Source of the DNA: Dyadobacter sp. CECT 9275
Lineage (GTDB): Bacteria > Bacteroidota > Bacteroidia > Cytophagales > Spirosomataceae
Direction of reading: 5' to 3'
NCBI RefSeq assembly: GCF_907164905.1
Contig: NZ_CAJRAF010000001.1
Coordinates: forward strand, 903,001 to 967,000
DNA: 64,000 nt
Part shown: in pieces, positions 17,437 through 26,165 of the stretch
Position numbering within the stretch: the stretch's first letter is position 1
Layout of the letters: each line of letters begins with the position of its first letter
Notes under the pieces: generated by a model
Database searches by the model: none
What the model saw: only the letters and a program-made list of their open reading frames with translations
What the model was told of the DNA's origin: nothing
Translations under genes and position numbers: made by a program

Positions 17437-17472
17437 GATAAATATTCTTAAAGCACTTGTAGTCAGGAGTGA

Positions 17473-19554
17473 TTATTTCAATTCGGTACGGGTTTCCGTA
17501 ACCAGAAAACCCGTTGGTTTGTAAATTTTTAGCACTATGTTTTTATCAAAACCCTTTACCGGAATGTTCAGCTCTTTGCTCTCTCCCGGTTTCATGGCTG
17601 GAATAGAGAATTTGCTGTTTCCTGCCTCCAAAACATAACCGCTGGTTTCATAAGCCGGGAAGTCTGCCCGGGATCTGATCAGTAATTTTAGCTGATGAAT
17701 ACCTTCCGTCCCCGTTGTAAAACCGGTTTTTTCAATAGTCAGGACGGCCATTTCTTTTTGATAGGTTTGATAGGCAGGACGAAGGCTGCGGTCCGGGCGG
17801 ACAATTCCCCAGGGACGGTAGCCATTGGGGTTACTCAGAAAGTGCCGGCTCCGATAGTCGTTATAACTCCACCAGGAAGCGCCGACTACGAAGGGGCGTT
17901 TGCGTACTTCGGAAACCACATCAGACACGTGTTTGGCCTGATTTACTTCACTTTCATTAAAATGATGAACGTCTGTCCTGGGTTTCTCATACCAGAATTC
18001 CGTCTTGTCATCTGCTCTTACCCCCCATTCACTTACCAATATGGGCTTGTCGGGATACAGTTTATGGATGTGGTCCAGTGTTTTGGCATGGCCTCCGTAA
18101 ATATTGGCGCAGACAATGTCAACATACTGACTGGCTTCGTCCTCAGGCTTTGCCGGCAGGATATTAAGGCGCATGGAAGCGAAAGTGTAGAGGCGGGTCG
18201 GATCCAGTTCACGTGCATATTCAATCATGTCTTTTGTCCATCTCTGGCCTTCGGGAAGTTCGGATAAATACTCGTTACCTACGCTGTATGCAATCACACT
18301 CGGATGGTTCCAGTCTCTTTCAACCATTTCCTTAAACTGCTGCCGGAAATGCGCCCTGATGGTATCATTTTCCATCTGCCGGGGAGTAAGCTGCCAGTTT
18401 CCCGCTTCCGTGATGATGAGCATGCCATAGCGGTCGGCCAGGTTATAAAAGTTCTCGGAAGGGGTATAGTGGGTGAGGCGCTGAAATTCCATACCCGCCT
18501 CCTTCATCAGACGGAAATCTTTCTCCACCAGCCAGTCGGGTTCAAGAGATCCGAGGCCTGGATGGTCCACTACGCGGTTCCCTCCGGCAATGCGCATGGG
18601 TTTGCCATTCAGGAGTAACTGTGCATTTTTTACTTCAACCTTTCGTATACCGAAATGACTGCGAATGGTGTCTGATCCTGTAACGGCTGTTAGCTGATAC
18701 AAATGAGGGGAATCAAGATTCCATAATTTGACTTGTGCAGTAGCGAGGGCTGCCTCATATTCGATTACAAGCGTTTGTCCGGGACTGATAACCGGGGTAT
18801 GATGTTTCCAGTTCAATGGAATATTTTTCCCTTCCAGGGTAATGCTTAATGCGGTTTTGGGAGATACCGCCTTTTGAGAGGCATTACGGATCCGCAATTT
18901 TGTCTTTAAGGAAGCAGTGCCTTTCTGCAAATCAGGAGTGGCCTCAATTTTGAGATTCTCGGCATATACTTCGGGCTTCACCGTAAGGTATACCGGCCGG
19001 ACAAGGCCTCCATAGTTCATCCAGCCATTAAAAGGATCGTTAACCCGGTTGTTGTCCTTTGCTCCCGGAATAGTACCCGGCTGCCAGGTATCATTGTTTA
19101 CCGAAAGGGCCAGTAAATTGTCTCCTTCCTTTAAAAAGTCTGTAATGTCGAAGCTGAAGGGTGTGTAACCGCCTTCATGCTGTCCTACCTTCTGGTTATT
19201 AAGCCAGACAGAAGATTTATAAAAAACCGCATCAAAATGGAGTATGATCCGTTTTCCCGGCGATCTCTTCCACACAAAGGGCTTGCGGTACCATACGGTT
19301 CCGGTAAAAAACTGAAAACGGGGATCTGTGGAAAAACAATGCGGAACGGTAACCTTATCAAACCTTGTGTTTTTATCGAGCTGGTCTGAATACCAATTTC
19401 CATTTATTCCCATGTTGGCAGGGTCGAGGGCAAAAGACCATTCACCATGTAAGGGGATTGCCTCGGCCTGGCCGATGGTATACTGTGCCAGCGCTACCCG
19501 ATATCCGAAGAAGAAAAAGGCTACGATCAGAAGGTGAAATTTAGAATTCATCAT
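17473..19554 (-). CDS. Secreted glycoside hydrolase family 2 enzyme
   Basis: A 693-residue GH2 enzyme with a Sec signal (about residues 1-24, ending ALAQ). It has the sandwich domain, the immunoglobulin-like domain and the TIM barrel in order. The acid/base Glu428 is seen in YSVGNEYL and the nucleophile Glu509 in PILVSEWG. Overall it looks closer to beta-glucuronidase-type GH2 enzymes than to large beta-galactosidases, but specificity is not provable from the sequence. It would cleave an exposed sugar from the PUL 1 glycan in the periplasm. The gene lies between the symporter and the cytosolic oxidoreductase. Confidence 0.87.
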   Translation of the reverse strand: MMNSKFHLLIVAFFFFGYRVALAQYTIGQAEAIPLHGEWSFALDPANMGINGNWYSDQLDKNTRFDKVTVPHCFSTDPRFQFFTGTVWYRKPFVWKRSPGKRIILHFDAVFYKSSVWLNNQKVGQHEGGYTPFSFDITDFLKEGDNLLALSVNNDTWQPGTIPGAKDNNRVNDPFNGWMNYGGLVRPVYLTVKPEVYAENLKIEATPDLQKGTASLKTKLRIRNASQKAVSPKTALSITLEGKNIPLNWKHHTPVISPGQTLVIEYEAALATAQVKLWNLDSPHLYQLTAVTGSDTIRSHFGIRKVEVKNAQLLLNGKPMRIAGGNRVVDHPGLGSLEPDWLVEKDFRLMKEAGMEFQRLTHYTPSENFYNLADRYGMLIITEAGNWQLTPRQMENDTIRAHFRQQFKEMVERDWNHPSVIAYSVGNEYLSELPEGQRWTKDMIEYARELDPTRLYTFASMRLNILPAKPEDEASQYVDIVCANIYGGHAKTLDHIHKLYPDKPILVSEWGVRADDKTEFWYEKPRTDVHHFNESEVNQAKHVSDVVSEVRKRPFVVGASWWSYNDYRSRHFLSNPNGYRPWGIVRPDRSLRPAYQTYQKEMAVLTIEKTGFTTGTEGIHQLKLLIRSRADFPAYETSGYVLEAGNSKFSIPAMKPGESKELNIPVKGFDKNIVLKIYKPTGFLVTETRTELK

Positions 19555-19625
19555 GAAGGTGAAACAATTCGTTTTAATTTTTTTTGTTTAAAACAGGTAT
19601 GATTAAATGGCTATTCCCTAGGTTA

Positions 19626-21356
19626 TCAGTGATCTGAATTGATGACTTTCCCGGCAGGCCGCTCTTCTGATCCTATTTTTATCTTCTGCGCCGCCCTGAA
19701 AGGGATTAATGCCGATATTAAAATCACAACGCCTATGGTCAGGGTTACGGCTGCGCCTGACTCTGCAAAAGAGCTCAATATGAATAACATAATTGCGGTA
19801 AAGGCAAGCGCTCCGGCAATTACCTTCATGCCAAACCGGTTCTGAAGTTTGATTTCCAGTACTTCTTCCTGAGAAATTTCCTGTAATGCATTCACACGTT
19901 TTTGTTCACGGGATATCACATAATTACCGTATTCGTCAGCCGTTATCCCTCTGTATCTGGCCCAGAGTTCATAGGCCAGCAACAGTAGCAGCGGCAATCC
20001 TACCCCTACTATCGTTTCCATCCCTCTTGAGAGTTTAAAATCCAGCAGAAGCGGGGAAAGTACTTTGAAGAACAGGTTTACCGAAAGCCCGATACCCGAC
20101 ACCCATAAGGTGGTTTTACCCGTCAGCCGTCTGGAGAAAAGTGCCCAGATCGGCGGTGCTAGTAAAGGTCCCCCGGATATGGCCGAGATACTCAGTACCA
20201 CTTCCACTATACCTCCCGCCGCCGGAACGAGCAGCGCAATTCCGATCATACCCAGGCCAAAAAACCAGGAGGAGCCACGTGCTACGCGTATCAGCTGGCG
20301 GTTGGTGGCGCCGGGGTTCATCAATCCTTTGTAAATGTCATTGGTGAAAACTGCCGACACTACATTGAGGGCCGTGTTGGCACTGGCAGATGTGGAGAAG
20401 TACATACCCGTGAGCATAAGTCCTAATAAACCAGGAGGAAGCACCAGTTTGCAGATCATCAGGTACGCATTTTCAGTGTCAAGGCCCGTCAGTGCAGGAT
20501 TAAGGGCTTTGTAGATCATGGGAGGAAACATCCAGATCACCGGGCTGATGAGGTATAATCCAGCAAAGAGATAAGCTACCTTACGCGCAGACTTTTCACT
20601 GTCAACACTGGTATAACGCTGTACCATGGTCCAGTTTCCGCCGATGTAGCAGATGTGATAAATAACAAAGGCAAGGACAAACCCGATCGTATATTCGCCA
20701 TTGAGCAGGTTGAAAAAATCGTCCGGTACATGGCTGACAAAGCCGTCCCAGCCGCCTACCCGGTCAAAAGACAAAGGAAGCAGGATAAAAACAGCTGCGG
20801 AGAGTACTACAAACTGAAGAATGTCAGTCACCATCACTGCCCACAGCCCCCCGACGGCCGTATAGGTGATCATAAATAGCCCCAAGCCTATGGTACAAGG
20901 TATAAGGGGCAGATCCAGCGAGGCACTCACCAGGCGAGCAACCGGATACAGGACAGAGCCTTTGATGAAGATTGAAACAAGTGTAAAAATGAAGATGTAC
21001 ACCTTCTGAACCTGCAGGCCCAGGCGTTCCCGGATGAATTCGGCAGCTGTGAGCGCACCGGTCCTTTTCCACCTGGGAGCCAGATATAAGGCGGTAATCA
21101 ATGCTCCGATGCACATGGTCCACTGAATGGTTATTGCCACCCAGCCATGTTTGTAAGCGATTGACCCCCAGGCAACGAAGGTGCCTGCGGAAAAGAAACT
21201 CATAAAAAGGGAGAGGCCGCCAATAAACCAGGGAACAGCTTCCCCCCCTGCAAAAAAGGATTTTAAGTTTCGGCCGGTACGGGCAAAAAGCATCCCGATA
21301 CCCAACACAAAAGCTGAGAAAACGACAATAACGATGGTATCTATGGTACTGTTCAT
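19626..21356 (-). CDS. Sodium:solute symporter (SSS family)
   Basis: A 576-residue inner-membrane protein with about 13-14 hydrophobic segments and family blocks such as GLSLFMSFFSAGTFVAWGS, YTAVGGLWAVMVTDILQF and TGMYFSTSASANTALNVVS. It would carry a mono- or disaccharide, or a sugar acid, across the inner membrane with sodium. Its place inside PUL 1, between the esterase and the GH2 enzyme, makes a product of that locus the probable substrate. The ATG at 21356 lies 51 bases after the esterase stop. Confidence 0.9.
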   Translation of the reverse strand: MNSTIDTIVIVVFSAFVLGIGMLFARTGRNLKSFFAGGEAVPWFIGGLSLFMSFFSAGTFVAWGSIAYKHGWVAITIQWTMCIGALITALYLAPRWKRTGALTAAEFIRERLGLQVQKVYIFIFTLVSIFIKGSVLYPVARLVSASLDLPLIPCTIGLGLFMITYTAVGGLWAVMVTDILQFVVLSAAVFILLPLSFDRVGGWDGFVSHVPDDFFNLLNGEYTIGFVLAFVIYHICYIGGNWTMVQRYTSVDSEKSARKVAYLFAGLYLISPVIWMFPPMIYKALNPALTGLDTENAYLMICKLVLPPGLLGLMLTGMYFSTSASANTALNVVSAVFTNDIYKGLMNPGATNRQLIRVARGSSWFFGLGMIGIALLVPAAGGIVEVVLSISAISGGPLLAPPIWALFSRRLTGKTTLWVSGIGLSVNLFFKVLSPLLLDFKLSRGMETIVGVGLPLLLLLAYELWARYRGITADEYGNYVISREQKRVNALQEISQEEVLEIKLQNRFGMKVIAGALAFTAIMLFILSSFAESGAAVTLTIGVVILISALIPFRAAQKIKIGSEERPAGKVINSDH

Positions 21357-21407
21357 TTGAGTCTGAACCGCCGGTTATTAAATGCCGTCGGGTTTTTACT
21401 GGGTTAT

Positions 21408-23405
21408 TTAATTGTTGGGCTGGTAAGGGCTGTCGGTTCTGAAGGGGCTGGCAGGAAATCCTTCGGTATTGTAAAGATTGGCGCCATTGCTTTCCAGAGG
21501 GCTCGCGGCCCAGGCATAACGGACCGCCCGGGGAACGGATATCTGGTCGTTCCAGACAATCACCTCATTGCCTTCGATCCGGGCATTGGCCCACACGAAT
21601 TTCCCGTCACCTCCGGCAATAGCAAATCCTTTTAATGCTCCGTTTCTGGTTTTGAGTCCGTTGGCGGCATAGCGGAATCTGATACGGATACTTTTGCCTT
21701 CCGTTAACATGGAATCGTATAAAGGAGAAGTTTGCAGGCTGCTTTCACCATAGGTTGTTCTTTTTGCCTCTGCCGCCATACGCTGACCAACCTGCTGCTT
21801 ATATACAGGGTGTACATCATAAGGATTTCCTACGTCGTACGTTACGGCCATACCGGTTTTTGAGATTTTCAATGCCGACTCCTGCGCTTCCCTTAGCTCA
21901 GCCCAGGTTGACTCCACAGGATTGTTTGTCAGCGCGCCATAACCTGAAAGCTGCGTGATCAGGAATGTCAGGTCTGGCTGCTTAAATTGTTTCCGCCAGT
22001 CCTCAATAAGCAGCGGCAGAAGTTTACGATATTTCCCGGCTTCCGAAGTATTAGCTTCGCCCTGGTACCACAAAAAGCCTGTCAGTCCCAGATCATGAAA
22101 AGGAGCAATCATGGCATTGTAAATCACCGAAGGCATTCTTCTGTTAGCAGCGGGGTCGGCTGGTTTAGCCGGGTATTCCGTTATTTTCAGCGAACTCCTG
22201 AACTGCCATTCTCCGGACAGCGGGACGATCAAAGGGTTTTCGGATTCCACCATTTCCTGCAGACGCAAATCAATCGCATGACGGCTGGTGAAACCACCGG
22301 GCCCGCCAGTGTTCTCGAGACGGATAGCTACCAGGTTGGTACCTTCCTTCACTAATTCTCCCGGAACGACGTAGATCCTTCGCCCAGGTTGCCAGGTTCC
22401 TTTGCCTATTTCAATACCGTTAAAATAAGTTATATCAAAATCCTTCAAGGTTTCCAGATTCATCAGAAGTGGCTTGCCTGCCAGGGAAGCAGGGATATTA
22501 ACCTGCTTGCGCAGCCAAACCAGGCCATCGAAATCGGGAAGTCCGTTGTTTTCCCAATAATCGGGAGCCACCAGTGTTTTCCAGTTTTGAGCCTTGTCGG
22601 CAGAGGTATACCATTTTTCTGTAAAGCCCGGGTCCTGCTTTTCCAATGCTTTTTGCCAGAACTGCATATCGTGTGCATAGGTTTTCTGACTGGCTTCAAT
22701 GGTTTTTTGAGCGCGCATTTCGGGAGATAAGGTGGCGGCCAGTTCTTTGAAGTCGGGGTGCTGCTCCATACTTGCCAGACTGATCCACGGTTCAATGGCA
22801 GTTCCGCCCCAGGAGGTATGTATGATGCCGATAGGGATATGCTGAGACAGGTGAATATCTCTTGCAAAAAAATACGCAACTGCTGAAAATGATGCGGTGT
22901 TTTGCGGTGTACACATTTGCCAGGCAGCCGGTGAGGTGTTGTCAACAGGTTCCGACCGGATTTCTTTGCTTACCGTAAAGGATCTTATCTGGGGGAAATT
23001 GGCATTTTTAAGTTCATACGGTGCATTGAATACCTGTTTTACGGTCCACTCCATATTGGATTGGCCGGAACAAAGCCATACATCGCCGATCAGGATATTT
23101 TTTAAGGAAAAGGAACTGTCTGAGTCAATTTTCAGCTCGTAGGGTCCGCCGGCCTCCTTTGCTGAAAATGTTACAGCCCATTTCCCGGTTGGCTGTGTTT
23201 TAACCTTTTTGCTTTCTCCCCCGAAACTCGCCGAGAACGTAGAGCCGGGCAGGGCATTTCCCCAGAACTTTATTGGTTTCTGCCGCTGCAAAACCATATT
23301 GTCGCTGAAAAAATAAGGTAATGTAATCCTGTTTTCTGCCCATGTGTACTGCAGCAAAAGGAAGCAGAGCAAAATAGTGGTGAATATTCTTTTGGCCGAT
23401 ACCAT
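21408..23405 (-). CDS. Secreted sialate O-acetylesterase-like SGNH esterase
   Basis: With the ATG at 23405 the protein has 665 residues and begins with a good Sec signal (MVSAKRIFTTILLCFLLLQY, then TWA). The frame could open 11 residues earlier at 23438, overlapping the upstream gene, but that gives a worse signal. The catalytic Ser116 is in GDVWLCSGQSNMEW; GFLWYQGEANTSEA and NPYDVHPVYKQQVGQRMA hold further family elements. Homologues remove O-acetyl groups from sialic acid or from other glycans. Since no sialidase or nan gene is present, deacetylation of a different acetylated glycan is likely. Confidence 0.85.
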   Translation of the reverse strand: MVSAKRIFTTILLCFLLLQYTWAENRITLPYFFSDNMVLQRQKPIKFWGNALPGSTFSASFGGESKKVKTQPTGKWAVTFSAKEAGGPYELKIDSDSSFSLKNILIGDVWLCSGQSNMEWTVKQVFNAPYELKNANFPQIRSFTVSKEIRSEPVDNTSPAAWQMCTPQNTASFSAVAYFFARDIHLSQHIPIGIIHTSWGGTAIEPWISLASMEQHPDFKELAATLSPEMRAQKTIEASQKTYAHDMQFWQKALEKQDPGFTEKWYTSADKAQNWKTLVAPDYWENNGLPDFDGLVWLRKQVNIPASLAGKPLLMNLETLKDFDITYFNGIEIGKGTWQPGRRIYVVPGELVKEGTNLVAIRLENTGGPGGFTSRHAIDLRLQEMVESENPLIVPLSGEWQFRSSLKITEYPAKPADPAANRRMPSVIYNAMIAPFHDLGLTGFLWYQGEANTSEAGKYRKLLPLLIEDWRKQFKQPDLTFLITQLSGYGALTNNPVESTWAELREAQESALKISKTGMAVTYDVGNPYDVHPVYKQQVGQRMAAEAKRTTYGESSLQTSPLYDSMLTEGKSIRIRFRYAANGLKTRNGALKGFAIAGGDGKFVWANARIEGNEVIVWNDQISVPRAVRYAWAASPLESNGANLYNTEGFPASPFRTDSPYQPNN

Positions 23406-23430
23406 TTTAAAACTCAATTTTTGATCACAA

Positions 23431-26010
23431 CTATTCAAAAGTAACGGTGTAAGTTTCTATCCCGAAGCCCGGCAGCTGATAGGAAACCGAGGTTAAAGAG
23501 TTGGATACAGATTCACCCGTAGCTGTTTTGCTGATACGCTTTATCTTTTTTCCCGCAACCCATTTCTCAGCTTGTAAGGAGATCTTCCCCTCACTCGGTT
23601 GTGCGCGGTTGTTGAGCAGGATAATATATCCCTGATGATTTTGCTGGTTTTCGGCCAGTATGTAATCCACCACAGGCTGATTGTCCGAAATAAACCCTTC
23701 CCGGATGACGAGGCTGGCCTTTTTGCCAAAAACGCTTCCTGCTTCGAAACCATAGGTCTGATGCGGACCTACCTTGGGCGTCACGAATCCTCTGGGGAAA
23801 GATACTTTACCGGCTGACCTGAGTGCTGCTTCTGACAGCAGGTAGTCGGTTATCCAGCCAATCTGCCACCAGGCGTGGTGCGGGTAGGGGCCTGCACCTC
23901 TGTTCATGGCCTGCCAGTAATAAGAGGCAACGCTGGTTTTACTATCCACAAATGCATGGCGGCCAATGGCGGCAGCCCGGGCCATATCAGCAAACATTTT
24001 TTCGCCTGTAAGCCCGGCCATGCGGATGAACATGCCCGCATGGCTGGCCAGCTGAATTGGTCCAAGGCGCGTGGCAGATCCGAAAATACCACCGTGTTCA
24101 AAGCTTAAACCACTCTGGCTAATTTCCCAATCTTCTCTCTTTGTACCATTAACTGTTTTTAAACTATGATTTGCAATCGGGTGTGTATAGACTGATGCCG
24201 TATAAATCCTGGCGCAGATGATGGCCGCTGTTTTGTATTTTTCCTCTTTTGTAATATCGTATAAATCCAGAAAAGCCTGAGCCGACTGGCCGGTTGCGAA
24301 GTCAGGAGCATATCTTGCGTCGCCACAAACACCCAGGAAGGAACCTGTTTCAACCGCATTTTTGATGAGCCACTCTGCTCCCTTTTTTGCGGCGGCCAGG
24401 TATTTTTCTTCTTTTAAAATTCTGTGAGCCACCAGCAAGCCGTAAAATGTTGGTCTTACATCCTTAATATCTGTAAACACTTCCTTTTCAGTTTTCCTGT
24501 CATAGGCAACAGCAAAGCTGCCATCTGGTTTTTGCCAACTTAACAGCCGTTCGGCGCCAAGCTGCAGCCTTTCTTTCAGCTCTTTATTCTGGGGTTCAAA
24601 CAAAAGCATGTTCCCCACATCCAGCATTACATAATAGGTAAGTGCAATAGGTTCCACTACTTCGCCCCATTCCTCCACGAACTTTTTGCTTTTCGCGAGA
24701 TAGTACTGCCCTTCAACCGCTCCTTTAAAAAAGCCGTTGTCTGTTTGCTGCTGAACCAGTTTGAAGTTTTGGGCCGGGGGTAATACTTTTTCATTCAATT
24801 CATTGTCTCCTGTTGCTGCGGCAAGCATCCACATAGCACCGTAATCGGAGTTTTTCATCGCATCTTTGTTGGAACCTACTACACCGCCAAGATAGGATTG
24901 CGCACCTATTTGCCGTCCCTTATATTCTTCGATGTTCCAGAGTGACGTTTTGGGATTGGTGAGGTAATGATGCATTTTTTCAACCCGGTCCGTGAGTGAT
25001 TGTGTACTTTGGCGAAGCGCAAGGGTCTGGTCAAATTTATAAATATCGTTGGCAGCATGTTTCAAAGCACTGAACCAATCTTCGTTGCTGAGGCTGAATC
25101 GGAAGGAGTAGGTCAGTGTTTCTCCCACCTCTCTTTTGGATTTATCTTCTCCTAAAACCGGGTAATATAATGTTGGGGATAACTGCGCTTTCCGATTCAT
25201 GTGTGACAAGCCTATGAACCAGTCGGTTTGTGTGATTTTGTCCTTTGCCCAGGGATCGCGTGCCAGACCGGGGTCTGGTATTACGCTCAGGGTGATCCCG
25301 CTTTTTGAACTTACCAGAGGAGATAGCGTGCTTGCGCATCTTTCGCGGTAAACTACCGGGCGGTCAGGAATGCCGTGACCGTAGGCATAAGCCAGGGCGA
25401 AGTTTTTCTGCATGAAATTGCCCTGAAAATAACCAGGAACAGATACCCACGACATCTTTTCGACGGGTAAGTAACCCAGGGTAGGGGATGCGAGTGAGAA
25501 GTACCCGTTCTTTTTTGGAACCAGTTTCATCGTAACCCTGATATCGGTGGGGTACTCGGGGTCCAGTTTCCAGGTTCCGGTGATGGTTGAGGTTTCCGTT
25601 TCTTTTTTAAATTCAAGCCCGTCTTTTTGTACCACTACCTCCGAAGGCATAAATTGAGAAACCTCTCCAGCCTTATTGAGGGATACTTCTGTGGTACTTT
25701 CCTTCCATTGCAGCTGCTGATAATGATAGGCATCCTCGGGAAACTTACCGCCGGTGATTTTCTCAAAGGTTTCTTTTGGTTCAGCAGACGGCTTTGTATC
25801 TGTGTAGAGTAGTGTATATTCACCTGAGGGTACTGGGCCGCTTATCCATTTTCCGTTCTTCCTGACCTGGATTTTGCTGATCGCCCAACCGTTTTTTCCA
25901 GATAACCACTGGACTTGGATATGATCATTGGCAAGACTTACCGGTTTGTTTTTTTGAGCCTGAAGCCCTGAGGAGAAAACCAGGAGAAAGAGTATTGTTA
26001 ATCTTTTCAT
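23431..26010 (-). CDS. Large secreted protein with helical (six-hairpin-like) barrel
   Basis: An 859-residue exported protein beginning MKRLTILFLLVFSSGLQAQ (signal peptide). The ATG at 26010 is preferred over a GTG 21 bases earlier. Residues about 25-320 look beta-rich; residues about 330-740 carry paired helices with repeated aromatic/Gly patterns (RPTFYGLLVAHRILKEE, AFLDLYDITKEEKYKTAA) typical of (alpha/alpha) toroid glycosidases, lyases and C5-epimerases; a short beta tail follows. I cannot assign a family. By position between the exported FAD enzyme and the esterase in PUL 1 it is probably a glycan-cleaving or glycan-modifying enzyme. Confidence 0.75.
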   Translation of the reverse strand: MKRLTILFLLVFSSGLQAQKNKPVSLANDHIQVQWLSGKNGWAISKIQVRKNGKWISGPVPSGEYTLLYTDTKPSAEPKETFEKITGGKFPEDAYHYQQLQWKESTTEVSLNKAGEVSQFMPSEVVVQKDGLEFKKETETSTITGTWKLDPEYPTDIRVTMKLVPKKNGYFSLASPTLGYLPVEKMSWVSVPGYFQGNFMQKNFALAYAYGHGIPDRPVVYRERCASTLSPLVSSKSGITLSVIPDPGLARDPWAKDKITQTDWFIGLSHMNRKAQLSPTLYYPVLGEDKSKREVGETLTYSFRFSLSNEDWFSALKHAANDIYKFDQTLALRQSTQSLTDRVEKMHHYLTNPKTSLWNIEEYKGRQIGAQSYLGGVVGSNKDAMKNSDYGAMWMLAAATGDNELNEKVLPPAQNFKLVQQQTDNGFFKGAVEGQYYLAKSKKFVEEWGEVVEPIALTYYVMLDVGNMLLFEPQNKELKERLQLGAERLLSWQKPDGSFAVAYDRKTEKEVFTDIKDVRPTFYGLLVAHRILKEEKYLAAAKKGAEWLIKNAVETGSFLGVCGDARYAPDFATGQSAQAFLDLYDITKEEKYKTAAIICARIYTASVYTHPIANHSLKTVNGTKREDWEISQSGLSFEHGGIFGSATRLGPIQLASHAGMFIRMAGLTGEKMFADMARAAAIGRHAFVDSKTSVASYYWQAMNRGAGPYPHHAWWQIGWITDYLLSEAALRSAGKVSFPRGFVTPKVGPHQTYGFEAGSVFGKKASLVIREGFISDNQPVVDYILAENQQNHQGYIILLNNRAQPSEGKISLQAEKWVAGKKIKRISKTATGESVSNSLTSVSYQLPGFGIETYTVTFE

Positions 26011-26165
26011 TTTGTATTGATTATACGGCACCGGAACGGTGATAAATGGTTTTTAGCAATTTTACCCGTATCTCTGATGAGCCAATCGGAACATATTCCG
26101 GCTTGCACAACCAGAAATACAGGTAAATGAGATAAGGTGGTTTATCTCAAACAATATTGATTTGA

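Noticed and set aside
21408..23405. A sialic acid degradation pathway
   Set aside because: Only the esterase hints at it. No sialidase, lyase or epimerase gene is present, and the esterase family also acts on other acetylated glycans.
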